From Chaetorhynchus papuensis (lineage: Eukaryota > Chordata > Aves > Passeriformes > Rhipiduridae): 64,000 bases of DNA. The stretch covers positions 124,001 through 188,000 of the forward strand of contig VWYX01000219.1 in the NCBI GenBank assembly GCA_013396525.1. The letters are read 5' to 3'. The notes below the pieces were generated by a model. That model made no database searches. It was not told the origin of the DNA and saw nothing but the letters and a program-made list of their open reading frames with translations. Made by a program: the position numbers and the translations under genes. Positions 39,071-52,800 of this stretch are shown here, in pieces; position 1 is the first letter of the stretch, and each line of letters begins with the position of its first letter.

Positions 39071-39138
39071 CCTAGGAGGGGAAACTGGTGCCCCCAAGAT
39101 GAAGTGATTGTGGTCATTCACCAGTTTAGAACTGGGCT
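39071..39138 (-). mobile_element. possible MIR-like remnant, reverse orientation
   Basis: CCTAGGAGGGGAAACTGGTG, then CCCCCAAGATGAAGTGATTG and AGAACTGGGCT, resemble the reverse complement of a MIR element (GAGGAAACTGAGGC…AGTGACTTGCCCAAGGTCA…AGAACTGGG). The match is partial and could be chance. Confidence 0.35.
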
Positions 39139-42100
39139 AAAAAAAAACCCTCTGAAGTGTCTCTGGGGATCTTCTCAATGATTAGGTCATTCTTACCAAA
39201 ACAAAACAACCAAATGTGCACCAGCTCTGTGTAGGAAAGGATCACTGGCACTGTGCAGTCACTTCTGAGGTGCTGTCTCTCCTGAAGTCACACAGAGAAG
39301 GGCAAAACCAGCAGGAAACAGTAAAAAGCAGCAGAGATAGTAACAAGTATGAACATTCCCAAAGCATTCCTGTTGCACGTGCCCCAAATTCCTGACATTC
39401 AAAAGTCATGAAAGATGTCAGGAGATCTCATTCCTGTCTGTTTTTGCAAAAGAAATGATCAATACCTCCCAGAATCAACCAAAATGTGGCTTTGAATTCA
39501 AGGAGTAGAAGGGGAAATCCATAGGTGCTGCTTTGTTCCACTACGAGGAGATCATCCCATCATCTCCATCCCTCTGGAGATGAAAATGAACAGTTCTACC
39601 TGCAGCCACTGATACTTCATCCTGTCTCTCATATGAGCAAAGGAACTCAGAAGAAAAGCCTCTCATTTTCCTCTCGAGTCAGCTTTCTGCTGACGGAGCT
39701 TCAGAAATGTTTTCAAACCAGTTCCGAGCAAAGAAGACCAGAGCATTTGGTCTGGGAAGGGGAAGAGCACGAGTCACAAACCCAGCAATGACTCCCAGCA
39801 GCACAAAGCCAAAAGCTTCCCTGTGTCTCCATTTCACACCCGGGTGAGGAGAGAAGGCACTCCTGATGTCACAGCCCCAAAAAAAGCCCCATCCTTCAGC
39901 AAAAGCAGGGCTGCGTTCACAGGCTAACTTCACTGAGCTGCTCAATTTATATGCAGCAACAGAACCATGTAAGGATCAAATAAAATTAATTCTGTCTAAT
40001 AACAAATTAATTGTCCATGCCAACCCCTAATGTCTCCATCATCAAATGAATTTCCATGTTATTTACCCACCACAACTTCCCACGGGGAAGGAGGAAGACA
40101 GCTGCTTAGATTAAAGAGTGAAACAGAAGAGCCTCCTAGACAAAGAATCTTTTCATTTTCTAAGTGATTGCTCTACTCCAGAACGTCTTAGGAGAAATAA
40201 TGTTATTTTTTTTATTATTCTTTTCACAAAACGAAGATGCAAACTGCCTGACTTGATGCTGCTATTTCATTGTCTCAGAACTGCATACACCAGCTTCTAG
40301 CAGCAAGGAGAGAGAGGCTCATGCAGAAATAATGTTCCCATTACAAGAAAAGTAAGCTGTCAATAGACCTAAGGAAGTTATTTTTCTCATTTTACATTTT
40401 TTGAGGCATGGATCACTGTAACCCTCACCTTATTTATTGACAACACGAACATCTTTAAAAGGCAACAAACAAAACACACTTCATGGGTAAAACTAGGCTA
40501 TAAATTCTTCCAAAAGACAAAAAAAGTCACATATGCTATTAGATCCCCACTGTTCTCATTTTACAGTCTTATTTTAATGCCTCTAAAACATCAAAAATTG
40601 TCCCGTTTGGCTGCACCAGAGAGCACCTCTCAAAATTATCATCTAATGAACAAGTTTTTCTGGGAAATAAAAGCAAGCTTTCCCTAACAGCAATATCAGT
40701 GTTCCATCCACTTTAACAATCTACTGCGACGCCTGAGCTTAGGAAATCAGCTCTCAGCAAAAAGCTGGTGCATTTAATCCTGGAGAAGTCCTGGGAAGAG
40801 AAAGGCAAAAGGGGAGAAGACAGATTTGAAATAACTCAGGTCTTTGACTTGATAACTCCAATATTTCACTGGTTTTGATCAGGCAAGCAGTGGCAAAAGA
40901 CAAAACAGACGTTTTAGACAGAAGCCAAAGTGCTTTGTCACCCAACACACAATTCTTATTTGAATGAGGGTTTAAAAGGTTCTTACTCACAGGGTTGTCA
41001 TGGGACAACCACCCAGTAACATTTTTGTAACTGTATATTTGCATTTGTATTGGGAAATCTTTTGCTACAGAGCCAGCAGAAGGACTGGGGTCAGACTTAC
41101 AAGAGTTGCCTAGATTACACAGTGGTCCTACCAAAATTCTGCCCTGACTGCTCCTGCAGCCACAGAGGAAAGCAAAAATCTTGTTGTGCACAGCAAAACT
41201 ACGGGGCACGACCCGTAAGAAATCTTTCAAAAACGAGCACAATCCATCAAACGGATGTAATTTATCCTGGCTGCAATGGCTTCTCTACACAAAGATCAGG
41301 AGCAACAGAATCACTCTTCCAAAGCAGAAACAAAACAACTTTTAGTTAAGAAATGAAGCAGATGGCCTGTGTAGATTAAAGGGAAGGTGCAGAGCGACGC
41401 ACGAGCAAACCGCTGCGCCCAAATCCCACAGTAATTACCGCGGCAGCAGCAGCTCACTAATGATGCTGTGCCTCTGAACTGGGACAAATTAACACAAAGA
41501 CACACATGCTGGTGACTTGCAGCCCAAGGGAAGGTGAATATTATGGAGACGCAGCCATTTAAAGCAGTCACAACAGATTAAATGCTGCGAGGTAGAGGCG
41601 AGCGACATGCAGTCCCAGGAGGAAAGGGATACGGGGAGGAATGTGCTCCTCGTCTGTCCCAGAAAATGAAATGAAAATGAAAACTGATGTTCTACACAGA
41701 TCCATTGTGCAGACTCTTTCTCATCCCACTTGTTTTCCAGCAACTTCACTGCTGTTTCCATCGAACTCCTGTAAAGGCAGGAGATCAGAACCGCTGACAC
41801 CGGGATCGATCCTCAGTCACGATAAACCAGCACTACCTGGCCCAGGGGTTGTGTTGGTTCAAGTGTGAACTTCCATACAGCAAAACCATTTGAAACTACA
41901 TGCCCTGCATCGACTTTTCACTCCCAAACACTGCGAGCTGCCAGAGCAGTACATCTGGAGTGGATGCCTAATGAACACTGCGGTTTTCCCCACTGAGAGG
42001 AATGGCAGCTAACATCCCATTCCAATGAGTTCAGGCTGCTTAGCCTGTGGTAGCAGCTCATTTTCTTGCACCTCTGGGAATAGAGGTGCAGTTTCCATTG

Positions 42101-42580
42101 TGGCTTTTTGGATATTATTGATGCTGATTATTTTCTGGGCTTCAAGATCTGGCAGGCAGTAAGAGTCTTCCTGGTCTGGACCAGCAGAGAGCAATTCAAT
42201 ATTATTTTGTACTTCAGATCATTTTAAGCTAATGAAGGTCCTATTCTTTTTTATAACTCCCCATGCAAATGTTAATTTTTAATAAACTTTGCCCAAGTAG
42301 GATTTAAAGCTTATCTCACAAGACATATTTAGAGCAGCGCCATGGTGAAGTAATTCTGGGAAAAAAAATATGTACAGCTGAAAATAGGATATTTCTGCAT
42401 GCTTGCTTCAAAGGCTACCAAGAGGTTTTTTGCAGAGACTTGTCATCAGACTAGTCATTGTGCAGGACTGGAATTATTAATTAACAGCCCAACCCTGTGC
42501 TTCTCATGTGCTACAGAGGAACACCATCATCACCATGAGCTCTGTGCTGCACAGCAGTGACAAAGACACCCCCAGTGACA

Positions 42581-42724
42581 GGCCTGGAAGTGCTCAAAGC
42601 CAGGCTGGATGGGGCACTGAGCAGCCTGGTCCAGTGGAAGGTGTCCCTGCCCATGGAAGGGGGTTGGAATGAGATGAGCTCTAAAGGTTTCTTCCAACCC
42701 AAACCATCCTCTGATTCTATGATG
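42581..42724 (+). mobile_element. CR1 non-LTR retrotransposon, short 3' end fragment
   Basis: It contains GGCCTGGAAGTGCTCAAAGC, CAGGCTGGATGGGGCACTGA, GCAGCCTGGTCCAGTGGAAG, GTGTCCCTGCCCATGG, GGGGTTGGAATGAGATGAGC and then TTCTTCCAACCCAAACCATC ending ATTCTATGAT, the typical CR1 terminus. The fragment is about 144 bp, heavily 5'-truncated and non-coding. Its orientation matches the other CR1 copy, antisense to the host gene. Confidence 0.92.
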
Positions 42725-45058
42725 TGGGTAATGGGCAGGGTGGGAAGAGCAGGCAGATTTTGTCTCAGCTTCACAGGGTTGGAAGGGTCGAGCTGATGCC
42801 AACAGCAGCTCGTGGACTGGGCAAGAGGCTCGAGTGTCACCCTCTGGTGATAGGATGGGAACTGCTCTGATGGAAACCCTGCAGAGGCTGCTTAGCACAA
42901 GCCAGGCTGGATAAACCAGCAGGGAAGAGGAACACTGCTTGGCTGGGATCCGACTGAAGAGGGCTTTAAAAAGGTGCTGTTGCCGAGGGACAACAACAAA
43001 CAGCTCGTTACATATCTGTGCTCAAGACCCCACATAATCAATTCAAAATAATTAAGCTTAATCACGTGAACGGCAGAAGGACTTCTACAGATCGTTTTCA
43101 AAACCTGTTGAGCAGTCTCTCTTCAAATCTCTAACCCCCACAGCCTTGTTTCAGCCCAAGTTAATTATGGGAGAGAGTTTGAAAACGCGTTAAGAGCTAT
43201 CACATATCTGGGGGTCACTTGCGCCGAAGACAGGAAAATGCATTAATGGAAATGGTGCTGTGAGCATCTGAGCTTTCCCTGCAACGTTCACACATTCAAG
43301 GACACAACTTGTGACCTCTCTTTTCCATCATCAGAGCCATTCAAAAAGCCAAAGCTCAAAAAACACCGTGTTAACAAAGCAGACCTCTTCAGTTCTTTCA
43401 TTTGCTAATTTTTATTTGTATTTTTGTATATGCATGTAAGACTGCAAAGTACTGTGCATCGCTTCCTCCCCCACAACACCACTCTTGTCAGCAACTGCAT
43501 TCAACCAGTCCATAGATGTTTCCAAGAGGGAAGAAAAATAATGCTGGCGAGCTCTCTCAAGCATCAGGATTTACCTTGTATTTCACAGCTTTCTTGGGAC
43601 ATCTCATTGGGAAATGCAACCTTTGACTTTAGGAAATGAACCCTTTCCTGTGCATAGGTCAGCAACAGGTGGCAGCATACAGAAAAGATGCTGCTTCTAA
43701 AATATTCATGTTGTTTGCTGCTCTAAGTTGCTACTTTACTTTGTTTCTTGAGGGATGACACCCAAAAACTAAACTTAAAATTAAATTTAGTCAGCAGAGG
43801 CACCGAAACAACACTGGTTTCCTCTGGTACGGGGAATCAAGAGCAACAACAAGTTATTCTCTGAATTATTCTGACCTGCACAAGCCTTTGGCAGCACCTA
43901 CCCAGACACCTGGGACAGCTCTTCCCTGGTGCAGCCCAGCTGACATTCAAAGAACCACAGCAGGGAGAAATTCAGCCTGAGGCTCAGTGCACAGCAGCTT
44001 TTCATCTTGGTCACCCACCAGCCTGGCTAAAGAGAGGATTTGGGATATCAAGTACAAGAGAAAACCTCAAACACCGAAATCCCAGGGTACCTCTGGCCTA
44101 ATATCTCTTTCAGAGCATCTTTTGAGGAAGCTGTGCTGTGAAGGCGGGAGCAAGCAGGGGATCAGTCGTGGCTTTTCAGTGTGGGTGACCTTCTCCCCCC
44201 ACCTGCCCCCAAATGAGTCTCCAAAAAAAGGTTTTTTTCCCCTTTCCCTCATCTTTTAACTCCTTCACCAAATGTCACATTGATTTTCAAGGCCAAAGAA
44301 AAGCCACCTGACATCTGAGAGTAAGACCATCATGTTTTCCACTAGGAAAACCACAAAAGGCTAAAATGAAGAGAAAGGCTAATGCCGAAGAGCTGTTTCA
44401 CAAAGGTCACAGGGAACACAGGGACTCCAGCCTCAACTGCAGCCCATGGTAAGGGCACTCTGGGTTTGCTAAGCCACTCACTCTGTATGTCACCTGCACA
44501 CGGGGGAACAAAAAACTACAGAAAACAAATCTGTCTTTGACTGCCCTTGGTCCTTAGAAGATTAATTACCTTCAGCACCCTCAAACTATCTGGACTACCC
44601 CCAGCAGCTGACAGAACTCTGTACCTGTACTCAACAATAAAGATGGTTTTGATAGTTTTGTTTAAAAATGCAGACAGTGAGGTTTCTCATTTTGCTGAAG
44701 CATTAAACTCCCTCTTGAAGTGTAACCTGAGATCAATTTTATTTCATCTGTTATGCAGCAGTTTTAATAAAGTGTTAAAATGAAAGATATTGAAAAATTA
44801 CAGGAGAAAATAATCCTCTGAAACAATGAGAAAATGGAATGAGCAAATAATAACTCAACTGGAGCAGAAAACTATTACATCCACTCTCAGTTTGCTTCCA
44901 TGCTGAGCATCTCCTCTGCTTCATCTTTCCAAGAGGAGGCAACAGTAGATGCCAGTCCCCACCAAAGTCTCTGCTCCCAGGTTTGTACGCCCAGTAAAAC
45001 CACTCACTACTTCTGCAGGAAAGAACTTTCCTCTTTAGAACAAGATAGACCAAAAATT

Positions 45059-45074
45059 AAAAAAAAAAAAAAAG
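45059..45074. repeat. poly-A run
   Basis: A homopolymer of 16 A, with no associated element recognised. Confidence 0.9.
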
Positions 45075-45235
45075 TTAAATCTGCCTGTTTATAAAACTCC
45101 TTATGTAAAGATACTATAGTGAATGAAGTATTAAATTATGCAGCGTGAGATGTAATGGAGTGAATTATATTCACTAAGATCACACATTACTGAAAATATG
45201 CAAAAAGCTGTGCTGCTGGCTTTCAGTTGTCAAGC

Positions 45236-45274
45236 TACACACACACATACATATTATAGATATATATATATTTT
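45236..45274. repeat. compound (AC)n / (AT)n dinucleotide tract
   Basis: About six AC units, then ATACATATTATAG, then an ATATATATATAT stretch ending in TTTT. It is short and interrupted. Confidence 0.85.
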
Positions 45275-47040
45275 GCTCATCTCATTATTTTCTACTGTCT
45301 CCATGTGTGATAACATGCCCGGTGCTGACACTTGTCCTGTTCTCCCTGGAAGACCCTACATTAGCATGTAAATAGCTGGCAGATACGAGGAAATGAAAGC
45401 AAGGAATAGCTCTTTAATTAACTTTAATCCTCTGAAAACCCATACAGCAATCTGTTCTGACAGTTTTCTACACGAGATCTTCTTAGGAGGTCCCCAAGTG
45501 CTGCCTGCGGATCACTGCCAGGCTGGAACGAGGAGCAAGAGCGAACAGACCAGTTTTGGAGACACTATTTAGGCATTTTTCTGCTGTTAAATGGTGACTG
45601 GTGGCTGCCATCTGGCATTATCAGAGCTGTCATTAGCCTGGCTCCGGATGGGAAACAAAGAGATGCCACAAGCGAGGCTCAGCACGCTTCCCACCCGTCT
45701 GACACACACCCGGAGCAGCCTCCTCCCCTTCCTCACACCGCACAGGATGCACAGCCCTGCCCTCTGGCACACCTCTTCTCAGCCCACAGTAAACACACAA
45801 TCCTCAAGGTTGAAGGGCAAAGAAGTTTCCATGTTGGAAGAGTCGATGAAGCAGCTCCAGAGCTGTAACCCAGCCCTTCAAATCATGAATGGCAAAAACG
45901 CTGGCAGACTGTAAAGGAGTGAGCTGAAATCATTCCTCAGTGGCTCACAACTTCCAAATGTGACAAGTGTTACTCATAATCCTCTATTACAAGGAGATTT
46001 CAAGCAAATTTCGGTGGGGAATCTATGGATAAATGGAAGGAGATGCAGCGCCACAGCTTCTGGCGACGCAAGATTGTCAAAGAATTCCCACCTGCAGGTT
46101 GGGTTTAGCTCTGGAAACTGTCTCGGGCTGATGGGAACAGGTATAAATCTCCCAGAAAGACCACTGGGTCCAGCTGTGCCACGGAGTGACCACTCTGAGG
46201 CCACTTCCAGCTCAGAGCTGACCTGCAGGACTCCAAAGGGATGGACAAAAACTGATCCCAGACACACCATTAAGCAAAGCAAATCTGTCCCACAGCATCA
46301 GCCCGTAAGTACCTACAGACCTGCTTCCCTCCAAGCCCCACTAACAGTCCCACTCCTACAACTTCACATTCTCCTGCCAGTTGAGCCACACTAAGTATAA
46401 AGACTGCATGTCATCCCCATTCTGCCTCTCAGTGTTATTAATGCTGTACTATCATGAGCAGCCATCTCACTTAATTCATCACATCAGATTCCAGGGCTAA
46501 AGCACACAGAAAATATCCAGCATGGCAACTTCAGAAACTTGGTGACTGATAATGCTCAGAAGAATGAATCCTTTTATGAATATGTGAGCATGAATTTCAA
46601 TAAAATGACCTTTAACATGACAGGTTCCAGCTGAAGAAAGAAGGAAATCTCTACTGACACATAAATTATTTAAGATGAAGGTGCTCCTAAGATTTACCTT
46701 ACATAGACTAGTCCTTATACACACTGATCACTAATCCTCTTTAAACTCTGCCCTACTTCCTGCAGATCTGAGAAGTTATGTTCTAATCTGATCCAAATTT
46801 TCCAAACTAGAGAAACACCATAAAAAGCGCCCTTAACAGCTGGGAAAACAAATAAAAGGTAAAATTGGAACAAGTTCATAAAAACTTCACAATCACATCC
46901 ACGGCCTGTTAGAAGATTGCTCTTTTGGCCATCTGGCAACAGTACCTGGCACAGATAATGCCTGAACTGTGGTCTCTCAGCTTATCTGGCAGCTGATGGC
47001 CTCCCTTTAAATAAATACGCAGCCACCAACCAGGCTGGTT

Positions 47041-47092
47041 CATAAAACAAAATAATAAAATAAATAAATAAAATTTAATTATAAATTTTAAA
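47041..47092. repeat. AT-rich low-complexity tract with a perfect 9-bp inverted repeat
   Basis: (AAAT)n-type sequence (ATAAATAAATAAA) runs into TAAAATTTA-ATTA-TAAATTTTA. The arms at 47069-47077 and 47082-47090 are perfect reverse complements around a 4-base spacer. The composition is almost purely A and T. Confidence 0.85.
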
Positions 47093-49723
47093 GGGACAAG
47101 AAAGGGGAAAAAAAAACCCCACGAAGTAATACCCCAAAAGAGTTATAACAGATTTGAAATCTCCATCTGGTCCTAGAGAGCAGGACCACCCAGCTCCATA
47201 TACTGCCCACAGCTGCACATTTCAGAGGCTGATTCATCTTCCAGACAGACAGGAGTGACAGCAGCTGTGATCCAGTCACACTTTCCTGGGAATACAGTGA
47301 TTTGTTTACTCATTGCAACGCTGTTAAATCTCATGGGATATTCAGGCACTTGTACGGGAGAAGAGAACGAGCAGCTCAGAAATTGCTACTTGCAGTCCGT
47401 GAACTTGCAAGAGTATCTCATATCTTTAACAGAATTTGAAAGAAAATAAACCCACCATCCATCTCCGTCGATTTTTTTTTTTTTAACATGACCGGTTTCA
47501 TAAAGATGAAAACAAATACAAATATCAAAACGATGCTTGCATAAAGCAAGAAAAGGTCATGTAAATGTAAAACATAATGGAGAATTGCAAGTAAATGAAA
47601 GCCACAGCAACAATATTAATTTGTATTTTAAAGGCAGACAAATTTCAACACTATAAAACCCCAAACAAAGCCGAGATGGGCAGCTCCATGTACAGGGCAA
47701 TCCTTTGAGTCTATCAGAGGCACAAGTGACTGTAGCTGCACACTCTGCCCCAGCAAAGATCCAGGCTCCAAAAAGAATCATCACAGCTCCTCTGCTCTAT
47801 TTCAACCAGGGAACTGTGATAAAGGCAGCTAAATGCTTCAAGAAATTAAACTGCACTAAGAAGATATAATAATAATAATCTCAAAGCTGGATATTCACCC
47901 AAGAGCAAAAAATAACAAAGGTGTTAACAGACAAAAGGAATAAAATGATTTATCATTAAAAATGGCTATCCTATTGGAGATACCAGACAGCAGACATCCT
48001 CTTCTGTTTTGAAAGCAGAGATAAGGTTGTTCTGGGAAATTAAGAGCCATTGGCAAGGAAGTTTCACCTGAACATTAGGAAAATTAGTTAAGAAGGTTCC
48101 AAATTCAAAGCATCTCTTTGAGTTGAGTATAACAAGATAAAACAGAGATAGATAAGCGCAAGCTTTTGTGGAAGTAATTTAAACTGAACCAGTTAACAAT
48201 TCCTTGAGAGAACTCACAGGAGAGCGAACCAGTGAACACAGGGTTTGAAAGTCTTTAAATGACCGAGCATCCCTGGCTTCTAATCATTCTGAGAGTCAAA
48301 TACCTGCTGGTAGAGCTGGCTGATGGAGGAGCACACCAGCCCTCCCTGCCATGGAAAGCAATTAGCAGGAGGCTGCACTGGGGATTAGAGCCAGAAGTTT
48401 CCTTCAGGATCATTATGAGCGTAGTGGAACGGGGGCAAACGGCAAGATGTGAGCTGACAACATAAAATATTAATGTCAGCAGAGTCTAGAGACAAGGGTG
48501 AGGCATTCTGGAGCATCTGAAAATATCAATAATGACGGACGAGCAACGGCTGATAAATAGACTGAGCAAAATCACACATGAATGCAAGTTAATGCAGAGG
48601 TGAATGGAAAAAAAAACATCAGACTTCACACAGCAAACAGCACACAAGCTGCTTTTACACCACAACCTCCTAGGGATTTGATTTTGACACCCTTGGAAGC
48701 TATGACATCCCTAGGGACGTGCCAGCCAGACACAGCCTGCAGAGAGGAGGGAAGGGACTTCAGCTACAACCTCCACAAACAAAGCCAATTCAGCAACACA
48801 GCTCCAGGGAAAAAAAATCAGAACTTGTTCTAACACAGGTTCACCAAAACGAAACCAGATGCTTCCAGGCTATGACAAGACTCAAAAGATGTAGAAAATC
48901 AGTGCAATGCTGACACTAACACACAGTGGAGTAGGCAGCAGCTCAGGGAATACATGCACACGTGCTGCAGCAAAGGATGTGCCACCTGAAGGAAGGTCAT
49001 TGCCACAAAGGTAAGGCACAGAAAACTGCATTCTGTGCTGGGGGACTTCATAAAAACCCAAACATTCTCAGAAGGAGATACAGTAATGATTTAACAGCTC
49101 TTCCACAGCTCTCCTGCTTGACTTGGGCTCGTCTTCAGTTATTTCACCCCAGCACCCCTGTTCCCCGTCCTCTTTTATAACTCAGATAACAGTGCTTCTC
49201 CACCCCTCAGGAGTGACAGAAGGGAAAAAGCAGCTCTAGACATTGAGTACTGCTAAAATGTGAGCAGCAGTGTCATTTGGGTTCCCAAAATAGACAGCAT
49301 TTAACCTTCATTAGTTGTTAACAGCTCTCAGAAGTGCACCAAGCATTGATACTCGGATATTTATAACACATTTAACTCCACACCAAGTCCCAGGACAACA
49401 AAGAGGAAGGACAGGCAATGTATCAAGAAGGTTGCCACCCCCGCCTTGAGAGTTCCTTATCGCTGCTTCTTGGGGGAAAGAACTGCCAGGAAGAAGAACT
49501 CATTGGTGTGGATGAATAAGCCCTGTGAGTCCCAGAGCTGTCCCTGGGGAGAGCAGCAATCACGCTCGTTACATCTGAACAATGCAGCAAAATGAGAAGA
49601 TACCATTTTTCTTAAGTTGCATTTGCACGAAGAATGCGAACTCTGTAATTTGCATTTAATTTTATTAGCCATCCTTTTAGCATATTGAAAGTTAATTACA
49701 AATCAAAACTTTTTGATGCAGAT

Positions 49724-49800
49724 CGTTAGGCGCCCATTCATCCGCGCGGAGGCAGAGCCGCGATCCGAGCGCGGAGCGGCGGCTGAGGAGGAACAGCTCG
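49724..49800. other. isolated CpG-dense patch deep in the 37-kb intron
   Basis: About 13 CpGs fall within 77 bases (for example TCCGCGCGGAGG and GATCCGAGCGCGGAGCGG), flanked on both sides by AT-rich DNA including AGTTAATTACAAATC just before it. No exon, repeat or promoter motif explains it. It could be an unmethylated regulatory element or the remnant of a GC-rich insertion. Confidence 0.5.
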
Positions 49801-52800
49801 CAGGTTCTGTCAGCTGAAGAGCATCCAAAACACTGGGAATTCTCCATCAAGCCAAAGTATGACCCCCCCCCGCCCACCAGTCAGGCTCGACAGGAAGTTC
49901 TTTATCTGTTCTTATTACTAATTCAACTGGATATGCCTACCTGGACATTCTGGCTGCAGTTAAGAGATCCAGTTTGGCATTAAAACTAAGCCTGTGTAAC
50001 TGCTGGCTGAGGAGGGGCAACAATTCCACGTCCCTGCTCCCTCTCCTTAAAGGAAAACCAAGCAGAAAACAATACCTCTGCAGAGGGAGAAGTAGTGAGA
50101 ACGTAAACACTGATAAAAGAACACCCCAAACTCAGCCTAGCTAAGTGAAGCTTAACAAGACCTCACAAAGTCACAGCATTTTGGTAGGAGACAGATGAGT
50201 CAGCTTGAGCTGGTTGCTTGGAGGGATCAAAAAATTCATGATGTTAGGGACTGAACTCCAACAGAGGGCACAGCTCGATGCAGAAAATGCACCAACAGCT
50301 GCAGCAGAAGGAGCTTCAGAACCTCAGAACTCACAAATCCACGTGCAGGCAGAGAGGAAAGCGAGGCAGGGAAGGTGTGCACATTTAATTAGTTCTTTAT
50401 TTCCAGTTTCCTTGTGTTATCTGAAGGAAAACATCAGATCCAGAACACGTTTCACACCCTTCAGCTTGCACATGCCCCTAGAGACTTAAACTGTAAACCT
50501 GGCTATTATTTACAGTTTCTCAGCATTCCATTTAGGATGTTTCCAAGGAATTCAGCAGGGCTTTTCTTCTTCTCTCTTATGCAAGTAAAAAAAGCCAATA
50601 CTGGAATGCAAGGGCTACAAACATAGCCTCAGGTTAACACCACACATGACAAATTCATGAGCACAGGTATTACATAAGAAACACGTTGCCTCACATAAAA
50701 GGAGAGGGTGGGTTAAAAAGCTTTCTGGGGCTTTCTTAATAACTTCTTTGAAAAAAAAAAAAACCTCATTTAAAGCTTCTAAATTGTGATGACCGTGCTC
50801 CATTATGAACCACTCACTGAGCTACCCATGACCTGCACCCCTGTGACAGTTCCAGCACAGGGAGAAAGCAGAGGGATGAGCAGAATGAGACCCTCAGCAC
50901 GTCCTGCTGTACCCCACACGTTCAAAGATGAAATGGCCACTAAGCTGAGTGGTACTTTCCTGCCCAGGATTGTTTAGAGGCACATGAAAGCAGGCAGCAC
51001 TCTGCAGAAGGCAATCACCCGGGCTTTCAGCAGAGCTGTGCCTGGATGGGACACTGAGGCAGAGCAGGAATGTGCTGCTGCTCCCCGGGGTTCAGGGAGA
51101 ACAAGGAATGGCTCTGTGAAAACTAACAGCTCTGTGGTTTTAAATTGGGAGGGAAAGGAGAAAACAAACAGATGATTTGCTTGGCATTTCGCTAGAAGCA
51201 AACAGAAGAGCTGAGATTTACTCAAAGGACTGGCAGAGTGAAGCAGAGATGGGAGAGCAAACGATTCCAGGGTGAGCTCTCCAATCACTGAGGTGACAAA
51301 GGTCAACCCCAGCCCAGCCCTTGGGTGGGGGCTTTGGTCCATGCAGGCTGAGACCCTTCAGCATCATGGGCAGAGTGAGCAAGAGGGAAAAAGGATAATG
51401 GACAGGGATACGTACTGAAAACAGCGAGTGGGAGAGATGTCACTGGAGCAAGCATTGCCTCTTGTTCATGTTCACTTCATGCAAAAGGTCAAGAATTCTC
51501 TTGTATGGTGATTTTAATTTTTAAAAAAACAACCCCGAATGGTTCACAAGCACTTTTTTCCCCCAGCACTCAACTCTTACATACACTATCTTAATAAACA
51601 TCTCCACGTTGGAGAGGGATAAAAGGCATTTTGTTTTGATTTCATTATATCTCCTGAAATTGCTTTTTTCTTTCTGCATTTTTTCCTTGTCATTCAGTTG
51701 TGGTGGCCCTCACTGAGGGATAATGCAATAACACTTCTGACAAGGTCAGCTTTCCAATAACTTTGCAAATGGCATTTCCCAATGACAAAACAAGCTCAGC
51801 TTCTCCTCTCTTTGTAATTAATATAATAGAAATGTCAACCTGAAAAGTTGGTCTCCAAAGCTACTATGTTATCAACAGAAAATTAATTTATTAAAGCCAG
51901 AAAGTGTTTCCTTATCTGCAAAGCTGAAAACACTATTTACAGAGCAGAATTCCTGTTACAAGCATAAAACATAAAACTTCTGCAGCTTATATATGTGCCT
52001 GAAAAAGCAGCAACTGAGGAGAGGAGTTAAATTGCTTAAATTTCTAATTCAGACGCTAAATCATTTTGGGAGCTGCACATTCCTTCTGCAAATGCCCTGT
52101 AGAAGCACACAGCTCTATGCTGTGTGCACACCCTGAAAGAGACATTGCTCCACATCCATGTTTAATTTAATCACGAGTTCAATGCACAGAATGAGCCTTC
52201 CCAGCTACTCTGCCATCCACAAAGCACTAACAAGGAGCTGTTGGGCCTGGACCTGCCTGTAACCCATCTACCACGAAAGGCAGGGAAAAATGGGTGTGGG
52301 AGCAGGGACTCTTCCAGCTGCTTCTTCCAGCAGAGAGAAGACTCTGCTGCTCAAAGGCAGAAAGGGAGAAAGAACACGTCCTCTGCCTGAAGGGGGAATG
52401 AGTTCTTGGCTCTGTCCCTTACAGGCAGAGCCCAAGGGGCTTCAGGCACACCCCACTCCAAACCTTTGTGCTCTACAGCCAAGCAGGACAAAGCTGTCCC
52501 CAGGACCTGCTGCACGCCGTGGTCTGAGCCTCTCCTTCAACTGCTCACCAGGACAGGGAGCCCCGAGTCTTGTCATCCATTTCCTTCTCTATTTAGATTT
52601 TCCAGCTCCTTCCAGGCACTCAGGACAAGCAGACACGAGCCCCAGAGTGCCACGGGCAAGGTGCAATAACCCACCAGGGGAAGGGTGCTCACATTTCACT
52701 TTAACCACTTGGTCTCAATTCCCTGCACACAGACTTGTGGCACCCAAAATATTCACTAAAATGACCAAGCAGGGTGGAGTCTCCATTTTCCCCAGCGTTG

